The notes: a model not told the origin generated them from the sequence alone. DNA of 64,000 bases from Alphaproteobacteria bacterium (GCA_028285105.1 JANQQE010000021.1:62001-126000); one strand, 5' to 3'; shown: positions 1 through 9,774, counted from the first letter of the stretch. Program-made: numbers and translations.

Positions 1-2
1 CG

Positions 3-38
3 CAAGGCGAAGACCAAAACGGACGACTGCTGGCCTAA
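3..38 (+). CDS. C-terminal end of an upstream gene (partial)
   Basis: An open frame enters from the left edge and ends at a TAA at 36-38, coding for GEDQNGRLLA at its end. It lies 32 bases before the ATG of an ABC-2 permease on the same strand. In NatA/NatB-type operons the ATP-binding subunit gene sits exactly here, so this may be the tail of the ATPase. Eleven codons are too few to identify a family, so the assignment rests on context only. Confidence 0.35.
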   Translation, partial: QGEDQNGRLLA

Positions 39-70
39 TAAATCAATCAAAAGCAATCAATCGAGGGACC

Positions 71-2194
71 ATGCTGAACCGGCGAATCATCACGATCTAC
101 ACCAAGGAGCTTACCGAACTCCTGCGCGATCGCCGCACCCTCATCGCCATGATTGTCGTCCCCATCGCCCTCTACCCGCTGCTCATCATTGGTTCGGTCC
201 ACCTGCTCAGCATTCAAGACGACGAACGCAAAGCCGAACGCATGACCATCGGTATTCAATACGATCCGCAATATTCCGAAGACAACCAGCCAGCCGTCCG
301 CTACTTAAGTCGCCAGTTGCAAGCCGCAAAAGAAATCATCCGCGAAAATCGAAACAACGAGTCAGCCGACATCGTCTCCAACGGCCTTGTCAGCATCGAT
401 CGCATGGATGTGCTCGCCGTCGATGACGTCTCCCACGCCGTAGAAGCCGGTGCCTGCCATGTCGGCGTCTTGTTTGAAATCGACGAAAGCGCCCGACAAC
501 GCCCGGCACAGCACAATGTCACCATCAAGTACGACAAAGCCGAGCTGCGCAGCGAGTCAGCCGCCGCCCGCCTGCGCGACGTGTTTGACATGCTGTCGCG
601 GAACCTGACCGAAGAAATCCTCCACCGCGAGCGCCTCCCGCTCTGGATCCTGGACCCGATTCACGTCAGCACGGAAAACGTCGCCACCCCGCAAAAGGTG
701 GGCGGCATGGTTTTAGGCAGTATCGTTCCGCTAGTACTGGTGCTGATGACCATCACCGGTGCGATCTACCCAGCCATCGACCTGACGGCTGGCGAACGCG
801 AGCGCGGTACACTCGAAACGTTGATCGTCTGCCCCGTTCCGCCCGTCGAACTCATGACCGGCAAGTACCTCGTTGTGGCAACGGTCGCGATGATGGGTGC
901 CGCACTCAACCTCATCAGCATGGGCGCGACGCTGCACTTCGGCGGATTCACCGACATGATCGGCGCATCGGGCGACACCGAACTACCGCTCGAAGTCCTT
1001 CCCGTCATCCTCATCGTGCTTGTGCCTTTCGCGATGCTGTTCTCGGCGATCATGGTGGCGGTGTGCAGCTACGCGCGAACGTTTAAGGAAGCGCAGAATT
1101 ACATCATGCCGGTCATCCTCGCAGCATTGATTCCCGGTGGGGTGGCGGCCATGCCCGGAACCGAAATATCCGGCATCAATGCCTACGTCCCGGTCATGAA
1201 CATGGTGCTGCTCGCAAGAGAGATGCTGCTCGGTCACTTCGAGTGGCTGACGATTTTGAAGGTCATGCTATCGACATGCGTTTACGCAGGGTCAGCCGTC
1301 ATGGTCGCGTCGCGCGTGTTCTCGACCGAATCTGCAATCTTCGCCGACTCGGCATCGCTGAAGGCGAGTTTCTCCCGCAAGTTCATGCAATCTGCACGAT
1401 ACCCGACTTCGACGCTCGCCCTCATCACGACGGCGATCCTCTTTCCGGTGTGGATGTTCGTTCAGTTCTCGATCCAACCCGGCAAGGGCGAATCGGCGCT
1501 ACAAACGTTTCAGATGACGGCATGGCTGATGCCGATCGCCCTCGTCGTTATCCCAATCCTGCTGCTCGCGTATTTCAAAGTGCGCATCGGTTCGGCGCTC
1601 GGACTAAACAGCGCAAAGCCACGCTACATCGTCGCAGCAATCCTGATCGGAATTGGCGGATGGATTCCCGCCCACGAGATTTTCGTACTACAACACGCCA
1701 TCAGCCCAATACCCAAAGCCATCCTCGAAAGCAACGACACGCTGATGAACGCATTTAAGAATCAAGGCATATGGCTGCCCTTGCTTCTGATCGCAGTCAT
1801 TCCCGCGATCTGCGAAGAATTGTTTTTTCGGGGGTTCCTACTTGGCGGGCTGCGCAAGACCACCAAGAAATGGCCGGCAATCGTCATCGTCGCCAGCGTC
1901 TTTGCAGTCTTTCACATCATTCTGATCAAGTTCGCCATCACCGCCACCCTTGGCGTCGTCCTCGGATACCTCTGCTGGCAGTCGCGATCGATCATCCCAG
2001 CAATCCTAGCCCACATGCTCCACAACGGCATCGCCGTCCTCATCGCATTCATCCCAGCCATCTCAAACAAGCTGGGCGTATCAGACCTCGGCCCGATCGA
2101 CCACCTACCAATCCACATCATCGCCATAGGCTCAGCAACAGTCATCGCCGGGATCGTACTGGTAGCCAGCAGTCGCGCGCAATCCACAAGATAG
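71..2194 (+). CDS. ABC-2 permease (NatB-like) fused to a CPBP intramembrane protease
   Basis: This 707-residue membrane protein has two parts. Residues 1 to about 430 are an ABC-2 type permease of the NatB/sodium-export kind: one N-terminal helix, a large extracytoplasmic loop of about 170 residues, then a block of helices containing the cytoplasmic TAGERERGTLETL segment typical of the family. Residues from about 440 form a second helical bundle with the CPBP (Abi/CAAX-protease-like) glutamate motif EELFFRG near residue 582 and a later histidine in FAVFHII. Export of an unknown substrate driven by a separate ATPase is known for the family; the role of the attached protease is not known. The ATG at 71 is preceded by GAGGGA. 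The upstream partner gene is cut by the window edge. A dispersed repeat follows the stop. Confidence 0.88.
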   Translation: MLNRRIITIYTKELTELLRDRRTLIAMIVVPIALYPLLIIGSVHLLSIQDDERKAERMTIGIQYDPQYSEDNQPAVRYLSRQLQAAKEIIRENRNNESADIVSNGLVSIDRMDVLAVDDVSHAVEAGACHVGVLFEIDESARQRPAQHNVTIKYDKAELRSESAAARLRDVFDMLSRNLTEEILHRERLPLWILDPIHVSTENVATPQKVGGMVLGSIVPLVLVLMTITGAIYPAIDLTAGERERGTLETLIVCPVPPVELMTGKYLVVATVAMMGAALNLISMGATLHFGGFTDMIGASGDTELPLEVLPVILIVLVPFAMLFSAIMVAVCSYARTFKEAQNYIMPVILAALIPGGVAAMPGTEISGINAYVPVMNMVLLAREMLLGHFEWLTILKVMLSTCVYAGSAVMVASRVFSTESAIFADSASLKASFSRKFMQSARYPTSTLALITTAILFPVWMFVQFSIQPGKGESALQTFQMTAWLMPIALVVIPILLLAYFKVRIGSALGLNSAKPRYIVAAILIGIGGWIPAHEIFVLQHAISPIPKAILESNDTLMNAFKNQGIWLPLLLIAVIPAICEELFFRGFLLGGLRKTTKKWPAIVIVASVFAVFHIILIKFAITATLGVVLGYLCWQSRSIIPAILAHMLHNGIAVLIAFIPAISNKLGVSDLGPIDHLPIHIIAIGSATVIAGIVLVASSRAQSTR

Positions 2195-2213
2195 CGCCAG
2201 AGTCAAGCGTCGT

Positions 2214-2299
2214 TCGTCACTCCCGCGCACGCAGGAGTCCAGGACGTGTGTGACAATCTGTTCCGGGAGTCTGGCTTCACGCTTTCGCGGGAATGACGC
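2214..2299. repeat. dRS3-like inverted repeat pair, copy 1
   Basis: The left arm reads CACTCCCGCGCACGCAGGAG followed by TCCAG, and the right arm is the inverted form CGCTTTCGCGGGAATGACGC. The arms lie about 30 bases apart in the gap between two convergent genes. The ATTCCC-N8-GGGAAT core resembles the dRS3 repeat of Neisseria and similar dispersed repeats in other bacteria. Other copies occur near 7111, 13046, 18313, 27211/27402 and 53591. Confidence 0.7.
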
Positions 2300-2328
2300 A
2301 AGCACAGGGGTGCTGTCGATGACTCGTT

Positions 2329-2766
2329 CTAACCCGGCCCGCTGATATTGCCGAGCAGATCGGACAGCCCACCGGCGTCGCTCGGTAGTTGCGGATCGAG
2401 CCCGGCGTTGAGGCGGATGGCATTGTTCAGGAGCGCCAGCGCGGCATTGAGATTTGTGAATATTGTGTCAATCGCATCGATCTTAAACTGCTGCTCCAGC
2501 GTCAACTCCGGTTCGACCTCGGTGATATCCGGGCCGGTGCGAATACGGTCGATGGTCAGGTTTTGACGCGCACTGAAATCGGCGCGAGCACCGGTCACCA
2601 CGTTGCCCGGGGCACGAAGGGCCATCACTCCCGGCGATGCGGTGTTCCACGGTGCCTGGATTGCCGGCGTCACATCGTCGCCAACAATCTGCGCCAGCTG
2701 TGCACGAGCCTCGGTCGCAAACAACCCAAGCCCCAGAACAAACATCATCGCAATCGATTTACGCAT
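2329..2766 (-). CDS. Small secreted protein of unknown function
   Basis: The preferred start at 2766 (MRKSIAMMFV) gives 145 residues and has an AAGGGG ribosome site 8 bases upstream. The N-terminus is a signal peptide: basic residues, a hydrophobic stretch, then an ATEARA-type cleavage site. The mature part is rich in Ala, Asn and Leu and carries a predicted helix (TIFTNLNAALALLNNAIRL). I recognise no family. It lies downstream of gyrA on the same strand with a gap of about 190 bases. That gap contains a short tandem AT-rich repeat, AAATCAAATTCGCC, at about 2805-2835. Confidence 0.7.
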   Translation of the reverse strand: MRKSIAMMFVLGLGLFATEARAQLAQIVGDDVTPAIQAPWNTASPGVMALRAPGNVVTGARADFSARQNLTIDRIRTGPDITEVEPELTLEQQFKIDAIDTIFTNLNAALALLNNAIRLNAGLDPQLPSDAGGLSDLLGNISGPG

Positions 2767-2957
2767 CGCATCGCCCCTTCGCATACTTGCAGAACCAAAC
2801 TCGCCGAAATCAAATTCGCCAAAATCAAATTTGGCAGACTTCTTGTGAATTCAATGTTAGCCGACACTGCTTTATATCGTCGACCAAGCTTCCGGTTCAC
2901 CCCAAAAATCGTAAAAAACCGAGAAACCCACCTCATTTCAGCGTCATTCACGTCGAA

Positions 2958-5591
2958 TCAGGCCTCTGGCTCTGCACTATCCTCGGGCTTGGCCGCTTGC
3001 GAATCGGCATCCCCGGAACCTTCGTCACCGGAACCTTCGTCACCGGGACCCACATCTTCGCCTTTGACTTCTTCAGGCACGATCCGAGCCACCGCGACGA
3101 CCTTGTCGTTCTCGTTCGTTTTGATCAGTCGCACACCCTGCGTCGCCCGGCCAATTTCACGAACCTGCGCCAGATCGGTCCGCAGCATGATTCCGCCCTG
3201 CGTGATGAACATCAACTCATCTTCATCGTTGACGGCTTTCATGGCCACGACCTCACCATTGCGGTCGGAGGCTTTGATATTGATCACGCCCTTACCGCCG
3301 CGTTTCGTCAATCGGTATTCGTCGATGTTGGTTCGCTTTCCAAAACCATTTTCGCAAACCGTTAAAACCGATGCACCCGGACGAATCGCGATCATATCGA
3401 CCACCGAATCACCCTTGCCCAGCGCCATTCCACGAACGCCAGCCGCCGACCGGCCCATCACCCGAACGTCGTCCTCTTTGAAGCGAACGGCCATCCCGTC
3501 GCGACTTGCGAGTACGATTTCATGATCGCCATCGGTCATTTGCACACCGATCAGCGCATCGGTCGGATTCAAGACGATCGCGATAATGCCATTGGAACGC
3601 GGACGACTAAATGCACCGAGCGCAGTCTTTTTAACCTTGCCCTCTGCCGTCGCGAAGAACACGTACTTCTCTTCGAATTCCTTGACGGGCAGAATCGCGC
3701 GATGCTCTTCGCCTTCCTGCATGTTGACCAGGTTTGCAATCGACCGCCCGCGCGCCGTTCGAGCGCCGGCTGGTATATCAAACACCCGCGCCCAATACAC
3801 CCGACCGCGATTCGTAAAGAACAGCATATAATCATGCGTGTTCACTACAAACAGATGCTCGATGAAGTCGCCTTCCTTGGTGTTGCCTCCACGAACGCCG
3901 CGGCCACCACGCCCCTGCTTGCGATAGCTGTCGGTATCCGTTCGCTTGATGTATCCATCATGCGAAATCGTGACCACCACCTGCTCATCGGGAATCAACT
4001 CTTCAACGCTGAAATCGCCAGCCGCCTCCGTGATCGTCGTGCGACGCGGCACGCCGAACTTGTCGCGAATTTCGTAGAGGTCCTCGCGGATGATGTCGAA
4101 CACCAGCGCATCGTCCGAAAGAATCCCTTCGTAGTCGGCGATCTGCTCGACCAGTTTTGTGTACTCGCCAGCCAGTTTTTCGATCTCCAGACCGGTGAGC
4201 TTTTGAAGCTGCATCACCAAAATCGCCTGCGCTTGAACTGCTGTCAGATGATGCGGCTTGCTGCTGTCACCGAATCGCGCAATGAACGCTTCTGGCAGAA
4301 GCTTTCGCAGCGTGTCCGTTTCCGTCAGCGTTAAAGGCCGCTCCATCAACCGCTGCTTTGCGGTGGCTGAGTCTGGCGATTTCTTGATCGTCTCGATGAT
4401 GCCGTCAATATCGCCAATCGCCAGGATCAACGCTTCCTGTATGTGCGCTTTTTGCTTGGCACGTTGCAACAAATACTGCGTGCGCCGACGAATCACGTCG
4501 CGACGATGGCGAATGTAGACGTCGATCATTCGACGCAACGTCAAAGACTGCGGTTTGCGATCGACCAGCGCCACGTTCGAGATATTGAAATTGCTTTGCA
4601 GCGGGGTGTACTGGTAAAGCTGATTCATCACCACATCGGCATTGGCGCCTTTTTTCAATTCGATTTCGATGCGGATGTCGTGCTTGCGGTCAGACGCATC
4701 GTTGATCGTCGCAACATCCTTGATCAGCCCGCCCTTCACCGCAGCCGCCGCCCGCTCGGTGATCGAACTTCGCAGCACCTGATACGGCACTTCACTGATG
4801 ACCAGCGTTTCCTTACCGCCCCGCCCCTCTTCGATTTGCACCTTTCCACGAATCGTGACCTGACCCTTACCATGCATAAACGCATCGAGGATGCCACGCC
4901 GGCCACAAATCTCGCCACCGGTCGGAAAGTCCGGACCGGGAATGATCTCGATCAATTCCGCAATCGTGATATCCGGATTGTCGATCACCGCGATGATGGC
5001 GTTGCAAACCTCGGCGACGTTGTGGGGGGCCATGTTGGTGGCCATACCCACCGCGATGCCGCTGCCGCCATTGACCAGAAGGTTCGGGAACTTACTCGGC
5101 AAAACGGTGGGCTCGGTTCGCGTGTTGTCGAAATTGGATTCGACATCGACCGTTTCAAACTCGAGGTCGGCGAGCATCTCCATCGCCGCGCCGTGAAGCC
5201 GCGCCTCCGTATACCGCATCGCTGCCGGCGGATCGCCATCGATCGAACCCCAGTTGCCCTGTTTGTCGATGAGTACCTGGCTCATGTTCCACGGCTGACC
5301 GAGGCGGACCATGGTCGGATAGATGACCTGATCGCCGTGCGGGTGATAGTTACCGGAGGTATCACCGCTGATCTTGGCACACTTGCGAAATGCCGATCGC
5401 GGACCGAGGTTGAGGTCGTTCATCGCGACAAGAATGCGCCGCTGCGAGGGCTTCAATCCGTCCCGCGCGTCGGGCAGGGCGCGGGCCATGATGACGCTCA
5501 TCGAGTAGGTCAGGTACGACCCTTTCATCTCCTCGATCAGCGACTGATTAACAATATGTTCCTGCGGAAAATCCGAGGTGGTGTCAGCCAT
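2958..5591 (-). CDS. gyrA: DNA gyrase subunit A
   Basis: GyrA breaks and rejoins DNA in the GyrA2B2 complex that introduces negative supercoils. At 877 residues the length fits. The N-terminal domain has the catalytic tyrosine in PPAAMRYTEARL (near residue 125), and the C-terminal beta-pinwheel carries a GyrA box of the form QGRGGRG, which marks gyrase rather than topoisomerase IV. The quinolone pocket reads HPHGDQVIYPT: the serine and aspartate that E. coli has at positions 83 and 87 are Gln and Pro. The acidic C-terminal tail contains tandem GDEGS units encoded by a 15-base direct repeat. The ATG has GGAG 11 bases upstream. No gyrB lies in this window. Confidence 0.97.
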   Translation of the reverse strand: MADTTSDFPQEHIVNQSLIEEMKGSYLTYSMSVIMARALPDARDGLKPSQRRILVAMNDLNLGPRSAFRKCAKISGDTSGNYHPHGDQVIYPTMVRLGQPWNMSQVLIDKQGNWGSIDGDPPAAMRYTEARLHGAAMEMLADLEFETVDVESNFDNTRTEPTVLPSKFPNLLVNGGSGIAVGMATNMAPHNVAEVCNAIIAVIDNPDITIAELIEIIPGPDFPTGGEICGRRGILDAFMHGKGQVTIRGKVQIEEGRGGKETLVISEVPYQVLRSSITERAAAAVKGGLIKDVATINDASDRKHDIRIEIELKKGANADVVMNQLYQYTPLQSNFNISNVALVDRKPQSLTLRRMIDVYIRHRRDVIRRRTQYLLQRAKQKAHIQEALILAIGDIDGIIETIKKSPDSATAKQRLMERPLTLTETDTLRKLLPEAFIARFGDSSKPHHLTAVQAQAILVMQLQKLTGLEIEKLAGEYTKLVEQIADYEGILSDDALVFDIIREDLYEIRDKFGVPRRTTITEAAGDFSVEELIPDEQVVVTISHDGYIKRTDTDSYRKQGRGGRGVRGGNTKEGDFIEHLFVVNTHDYMLFFTNRGRVYWARVFDIPAGARTARGRSIANLVNMQEGEEHRAILPVKEFEEKYVFFATAEGKVKKTALGAFSRPRSNGIIAIVLNPTDALIGVQMTDGDHEIVLASRDGMAVRFKEDDVRVMGRSAAGVRGMALGKGDSVVDMIAIRPGASVLTVCENGFGKRTNIDEYRLTKRGGKGVINIKASDRNGEVVAMKAVNDEDELMFITQGGIMLRTDLAQVREIGRATQGVRLIKTNENDKVVAVARIVPEEVKGEDVGPGDEGSGDEGSGDADSQAAKPEDSAEPEA

Positions 5592-5789
5592 AAGCCTGCC
5601 TGCTCCAATGCAAAAAAGGCATGAAAAAAAGCGACCGCTTCAAGCCCAATATTTTAAGCGATTTCAACCCATCAGCCAACCAAAGAACCCACAAGAAAAC
5701 GTCCCCAAACCGGCAAAAAACTCACCGGCCAAAATCGCAAAAAACCACTTAAATTAAAAGGGAAACAAGAACAAAACCAATGAAGGGTG

Positions 5790-5810
5790 CCCCGCCCTTC
5801 CAGGGTGGGG
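5790..5810. repeat. GC-rich hairpin CCCCGCCCT-TCC-AGGGTGGGG
   Basis: A 9-bp stem with one G-T pair and a TCC loop lies between gyrA and the next gene upstream, just beyond the stop codon of the latter. Read on the minus strand it could end transcription, although the T-rich run is not immediate. The flanking GGGTGCCCC also occurs in the direct repeat at 50804-50858, so it may instead be a dispersed element. Confidence 0.45.
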
Positions 5811-5841
5811 AACTGAAAGGCGAAACCAATGCCTCAATCGA

Positions 5842-7020
5842 CTAATGACTCGACCGAGATGCGAATCGAAAAGCCTTCCTAATCGTTTCGTAATACGGGG
5901 GAAGTACAAGACCGAAAGTCGAAAGAATGACGCCGCCCACTCCAGCATCCGCGTAGCGCTTTGTATCGCTTATGATTCTCTCGGGAGTGTCCTGCACAGT
6001 TCCAAATTGGCGGACAAGATGTGCTGGCTGAACGTCCTCGGTCCCGTCGGGTTCCCTTAACCGAAATTCATCCTCTTCAAAGCTAACGTAGGAGATTGCT
6101 ATTACACCGCCTTCGTGGGCAAGGGCAGCACAGTCGAGTTGCGGATAGAAACCCCACCACGGATCACGTTCAAGCACAATCGAGATTGGACAACCCGCGG
6201 CATTGGCAACTTGAGTGACGACCTTTGTCATCTCGTCTTCTTGCGATTCAACGTAGCCTCCCAATAGAGGAGAGTCTTCAATCAAATGGGACATCATCGC
6301 TCCCATGTCATTGCCTTTTACGAACACGTCATCGAGAGTGACTGAGACCCAACGAGTCAACGCATCGATGTCAATAGAACGAGCGATGGCCGATTGCTTA
6401 GCGGATTCATCAAAGGACAGCGCCATCAAATCATAAAAACCGTTGCCACCGTCAAACTCGAACTCCTCAATATTCAAGGCGCCAGAATTGAATCTGGCTC
6501 CCTCAAGTTCAATGCCCGTCGGATCGCAACGATTCGACAGGTCGTTTGCCGTCGCGCGAAGCAACTCAACAACGTCCGAATTGGATGCCGAGAGGTAATC
6601 GGGCGAAATGTCACCGTAAATAGACTTGCAAGCCCCTTCTGGATAGCGCGATGCCAAGACCGGGAATTCCAGAGTACTGATCCGCAGTCGTAATTCCAAA
6701 TCGCGTTTCTTGCAAAACTCCGTGATCTTCTCCAACGGATCGCGGCTCTTCAACCAACTCGCAACCACCGGCTTGATTCGTGTGTTGGCATACTTCGCCT
6801 TGTCCGGCTGAAAGAAGTATCCGCCATCGCTTCGGAAGATGCGCGGGCCGTCAATTTCACCCGCCCGCAGTTGCGATACGCGCGACGATGTCACCCGCAG
6901 CGAAATGCTCTGTGCCCCGACCGATTGAATCAGGTCGAGGCTTTCCTCGATCCCAAAGTCAACCACATTCCAGATGTCAGCCAGGATACCGGTTGTGAAC
7001 ATGATTGTTTTCAAACCCAT
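5842..7020 (-). CDS. Putative TIM-barrel protein of unknown function
   Basis: The product is 392 residues and has no signal peptide. The pattern of short hydrophobic strands alternating with helices (SISLRVTSSRV, LELRLRIST, GIELEGARF, ISIVLERDPWW, VIAISYVSFEE, VGGVILSTFG) suggests a (beta/alpha)8 barrel resembling the glycoside-hydrolase-like uncharacterised proteins seen in planctomycetes. Candidate catalytic acids are the glutamates in IELEG and VLERD, but this is inference and no family motif is certain. It lies alone upstream of gyrA on the same strand with a 250-base gap. I can see no Shine-Dalgarno sequence before the ATG. Confidence 0.7.
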   Translation of the reverse strand: MGLKTIMFTTGILADIWNVVDFGIEESLDLIQSVGAQSISLRVTSSRVSQLRAGEIDGPRIFRSDGGYFFQPDKAKYANTRIKPVVASWLKSRDPLEKITEFCKKRDLELRLRISTLEFPVLASRYPEGACKSIYGDISPDYLSASNSDVVELLRATANDLSNRCDPTGIELEGARFNSGALNIEEFEFDGGNGFYDLMALSFDESAKQSAIARSIDIDALTRWVSVTLDDVFVKGNDMGAMMSHLIEDSPLLGGYVESQEDEMTKVVTQVANAAGCPISIVLERDPWWGFYPQLDCAALAHEGGVIAISYVSFEEDEFRLREPDGTEDVQPAHLVRQFGTVQDTPERIISDTKRYADAGVGGVILSTFGLVLPPYYETIRKAFRFASRSSH

Positions 7021-7110
7021 GCGGTTTCGTAGCGTATCGCACTCGATGGGTGCGAACTACCGGCTAAGGTGCAACGAATGGAGATTTTGTCAAGCGCGGT
7101 TGGTTAGTGG

Positions 7111-7191
7111 TTCGTCACTCTCGCGCACGCGGGAGTCCAGAACGCGTGATCTGTAACGCGCGGGGCTTGGATTCCCGCTTTTGCTGGAATG
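7111..7191. repeat. dRS3-like inverted repeat pair, copy 2
   Basis: The left arm TCACTCTCGCGCACGCGGGA with GTCCAG and the right arm TTGGATTCCCGCTTTTGCTG with GAATG are imperfect inverted copies separated by about 25 bases. They lie between two co-directional genes. The element belongs to the same family as the copies near 2214, 18313 and 53591. Confidence 0.65.
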
Positions 7192-7232
7192 TATTGTGAA
7201 GCGCAACCCGTAGGATGACGCATGGACCTACA

Positions 7233-8480
7233 CTAGGGAACGGCATTCTTTGAAACTGGAGTCGCTGGCGATTGAGAGGGGTTCTTTTCTGATGGCGATT
7301 GCTCAACCGTGTGCAGCGCCGATTCGGCTGCAATTTTTTGTGCATTGGTGGGTATTCGATCAAGACGCCTGCAAAGTTCCTCGAAAAGCCCCTTGATGCG
7401 CTCCAACGATCGCTCAGAAAGCGGAACCACGATCGGCGTTCGCGCAACCGGCCAGCGCTCAGAGCGTCGAATATCGATCGCCACCTGCCGTTTCTCCCGC
7501 AGAATCGACCAGGCCGTCTCGGCTTGTGCATCGTCTAACGCATACCTTGCAATGAATTCCCGAACGTAACGCTCCCACGCCGACTCGTTGTAGCGCGTCT
7601 CCTGCGATTTCAGTTCGTACGCGCGCCGGGCTTTTTGAAGTTCATCGAATCGCTGCCATTTTTTTTCGTCATAGCGTCCATCGCGAACGCGCTCCGCCAT
7701 CATCTCTTTGTATTCGGGCACCTCTTCCAATGCCCAATCGCGTGGATGCCATCCACCTGCTTTCCAGCGTTCGCGCATGTCTTCAAATCGCTCCATGCGT
7801 TTTCGATAGCTGGCTAAGTCCTGCATGAGAATTCCGCGCTGACTGTCTGTCATATCCTTGGCGATTTGCTCAGTAATGCTCTCAATCTGTTCGTGAGCGA
7901 AATCCACCGCCCCTTCGCCTTCTTCCATCCAGCGGGCTACATCTTCAGGGGTAACAGGTTCGCCAGAAAGAAGTCCCTCCACCATTTCGCTGATATGCTC
8001 GAACATCGTGCCGCCATGTCGAACCGCGATCGAACCAATCATCCGATAACACTGGGTTTGCAATTCTCGAACCTGCGATTGACTCATCCCATAGCGTTCG
8101 CCGAATTCGCCCGTCAGAAACTCCACCCGGCGAGAAATCTCCCAAGGCGGAATCTCCGCGACACCCCGAACCGCCTCCAACGCAAACAGATCGGCTTCCT
8201 CGTTCCAATCGTTCTCCTGCCAAAAACGATCGAGGCTTTTCTCGATGCTCGGAACCTGGTTGTCCCAATCGCCCAACTTCGATAGTTGGCCGGCAGCGCG
8301 GGCAATCTGCCCCAACCCCCATCCAGTCGACTGCCCTGCTTCAGGCATCGCGCCTTCGGGAGTTTCGGCTTCAGATTCTATGGGCTCCGCAAGCGACGGG
8401 TCATCCGGTTCGTTGGCCCGCACCACTGCACCAGTGCTAAGAACCGCGCCAATAAAAAAAACAATGATTGCAGCCTTCAT
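7233..8480 (-). CDS. Secreted, highly charged helical protein of unknown function
   Basis: The product is 415 residues. Residues 1-22 form a signal peptide (MKAAIIVFFIGAVLSTGAVV, then RANEPDD). The mature part is almost entirely charged, helix-forming sequence rich in Glu, Arg and Trp (for example YRKRMERFEDMRERWKAGGW), ending in a Ser/Pro-rich tail (SPSEKNPSQSPATP). I recognise no enzymatic motif. It may be a periplasmic or cell-wall-associated helical protein. It lies downstream of the polyprenyl synthase gene on the same strand with a gap of about 190 bases. Confidence 0.8.
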   Translation of the reverse strand: MKAAIIVFFIGAVLSTGAVVRANEPDDPSLAEPIESEAETPEGAMPEAGQSTGWGLGQIARAAGQLSKLGDWDNQVPSIEKSLDRFWQENDWNEEADLFALEAVRGVAEIPPWEISRRVEFLTGEFGERYGMSQSQVRELQTQCYRMIGSIAVRHGGTMFEHISEMVEGLLSGEPVTPEDVARWMEEGEGAVDFAHEQIESITEQIAKDMTDSQRGILMQDLASYRKRMERFEDMRERWKAGGWHPRDWALEEVPEYKEMMAERVRDGRYDEKKWQRFDELQKARRAYELKSQETRYNESAWERYVREFIARYALDDAQAETAWSILREKRQVAIDIRRSERWPVARTPIVVPLSERSLERIKGLFEELCRRLDRIPTNAQKIAAESALHTVEQSPSEKNPSQSPATPVSKNAVP

Positions 8481-8668
8481 CTTGACATATCTCGATCTTG
8501 AAATGATGCGACATACTCTTCACATCGGCGCACTCCAAGCCCATTCATCACGCCAAAGGTCTTGCTTACAAAGATTCTACGACGAACAGATCCACAGCCC
8601 ACAAGAGCGCGTACGATTTTGTCCAATCGGATATGTAAGAGTTTGATCAGAAATGAATTGCGCGAGAC

Positions 8669-9658
8669 CTAATTTTCGCGGCGGAGGATGAACTCGGCCA
8701 TGCTTTGCAGGCTGGTGCGACTTGGCGAATCGTCCAATCCTTCAAGCATCGACATCGCCCGCGAAACGTACTCTTGAGCCACCGAACTGGCATAAGCCAC
8801 GCTGCCGAATTCCGTCAGCAATTCAGCCACCCGCGTTCGGTCTTCCGCCTCGGGACTTGAAAGCTTCTTGAGCATCGCTTCCTGCAAGTTTGCCGACGCC
8901 TCGCGCAGGTAGTGAATCACCGGAAGCGTCATTTTTCCGAGTTCGAGATCGCGCCCCAGCGTCTTGCCCATCTTTTTCTGTTCGCCGACGACATCAAGAA
9001 TGTCATCGACAATCTGAAACGCAATGCCCGCGCTCTCGCCGAACACCTCCAACCGCCCCGCCAGCGATTCATCCGCACCCGCATGCATCGCGCCCAGTCG
9101 ACAGCACGTTGCCGTCAGCGCCGCAGTCTTGCGTCGGATGATTTCGATGTAGTCGGCTTCTGCCAACCGGAAGTGACCGCGACTGTGAATCTGCATCAAC
9201 TCGCCTTCGCAAACCACGTTCGTCGTATGGCCAACCAACCGCGAAGCACTCTGCGAATTGAGGCTGCTGCAAAGATGAAACGCATGGCTGATCAGATAAT
9301 CGCCCAGCATGACGGCAGCTTCGTTACCGTTGGTCGAACTGATCGTCGCCTGTCGCCGGCGCTCCTCGGCTTGATCGAGCACATCGTCGTGCACCAGCGT
9401 CGCCAGATGAACCAACTCCACCACTGCCGCCAATGTGTGATGCTCGGACGTCACCCTGCCAACACTTTGACCGCTGAGCAGCAACAATGCCGGCCGCAAC
9501 ATCTTCCCGCGATAACCCCGAACCCGCTCGCAAAGCTGCGACACAAATGGAAGCTCGCTCTGCAACTCCTGATCCATGATCGCCACAACGCGCGCAAGGT
9601 CGGCTTCGATGGGTCGGTACAGATCGGGAAGTTGTAAGACTGCCGGGTTCATGGGCAT
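8669..9658 (-). CDS. Long-chain polyprenyl diphosphate synthase
   Basis: This family of trans-isoprenyl diphosphate synthases adds isopentenyl diphosphate units to an allylic primer to make the side chain of quinones. Both aspartate-rich motifs are intact: VHDDVLD near residue 93 and VDDILD near residue 215. The GRDLELGKMTLPVIHYL segment is typical of octaprenyl/heptaprenyl synthases. The length of about 330 residues fits. A TTG at 9664 and ATGs at 9658 and 9652 are alternative starts and none has a strong ribosome site. Chain length cannot be told from sequence by eye. The product is presumably the quinone that feeds the respiratory chain. Confidence 0.92.
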   Translation of the reverse strand: MPMNPAVLQLPDLYRPIEADLARVVAIMDQELQSELPFVSQLCERVRGYRGKMLRPALLLLSGQSVGRVTSEHHTLAAVVELVHLATLVHDDVLDQAEERRRQATISSTNGNEAAVMLGDYLISHAFHLCSSLNSQSASRLVGHTTNVVCEGELMQIHSRGHFRLAEADYIEIIRRKTAALTATCCRLGAMHAGADESLAGRLEVFGESAGIAFQIVDDILDVVGEQKKMGKTLGRDLELGKMTLPVIHYLREASANLQEAMLKKLSSPEAEDRTRVAELLTEFGSVAYASSVAQEYVSRAMSMLEGLDDSPSRTSLQSMAEFILRREN

Positions 9659-9774
9659 TTCCAAGAGTCAGGCAAAACAAGATGCCTGCCGAGTTGTGCT
9701 ATGCTAGAGTGTCGCCGTCTGCGAACCAAAGGCTTTCAAATGTTTTGAAAAGATTGGACCAACTGACAACTGGT

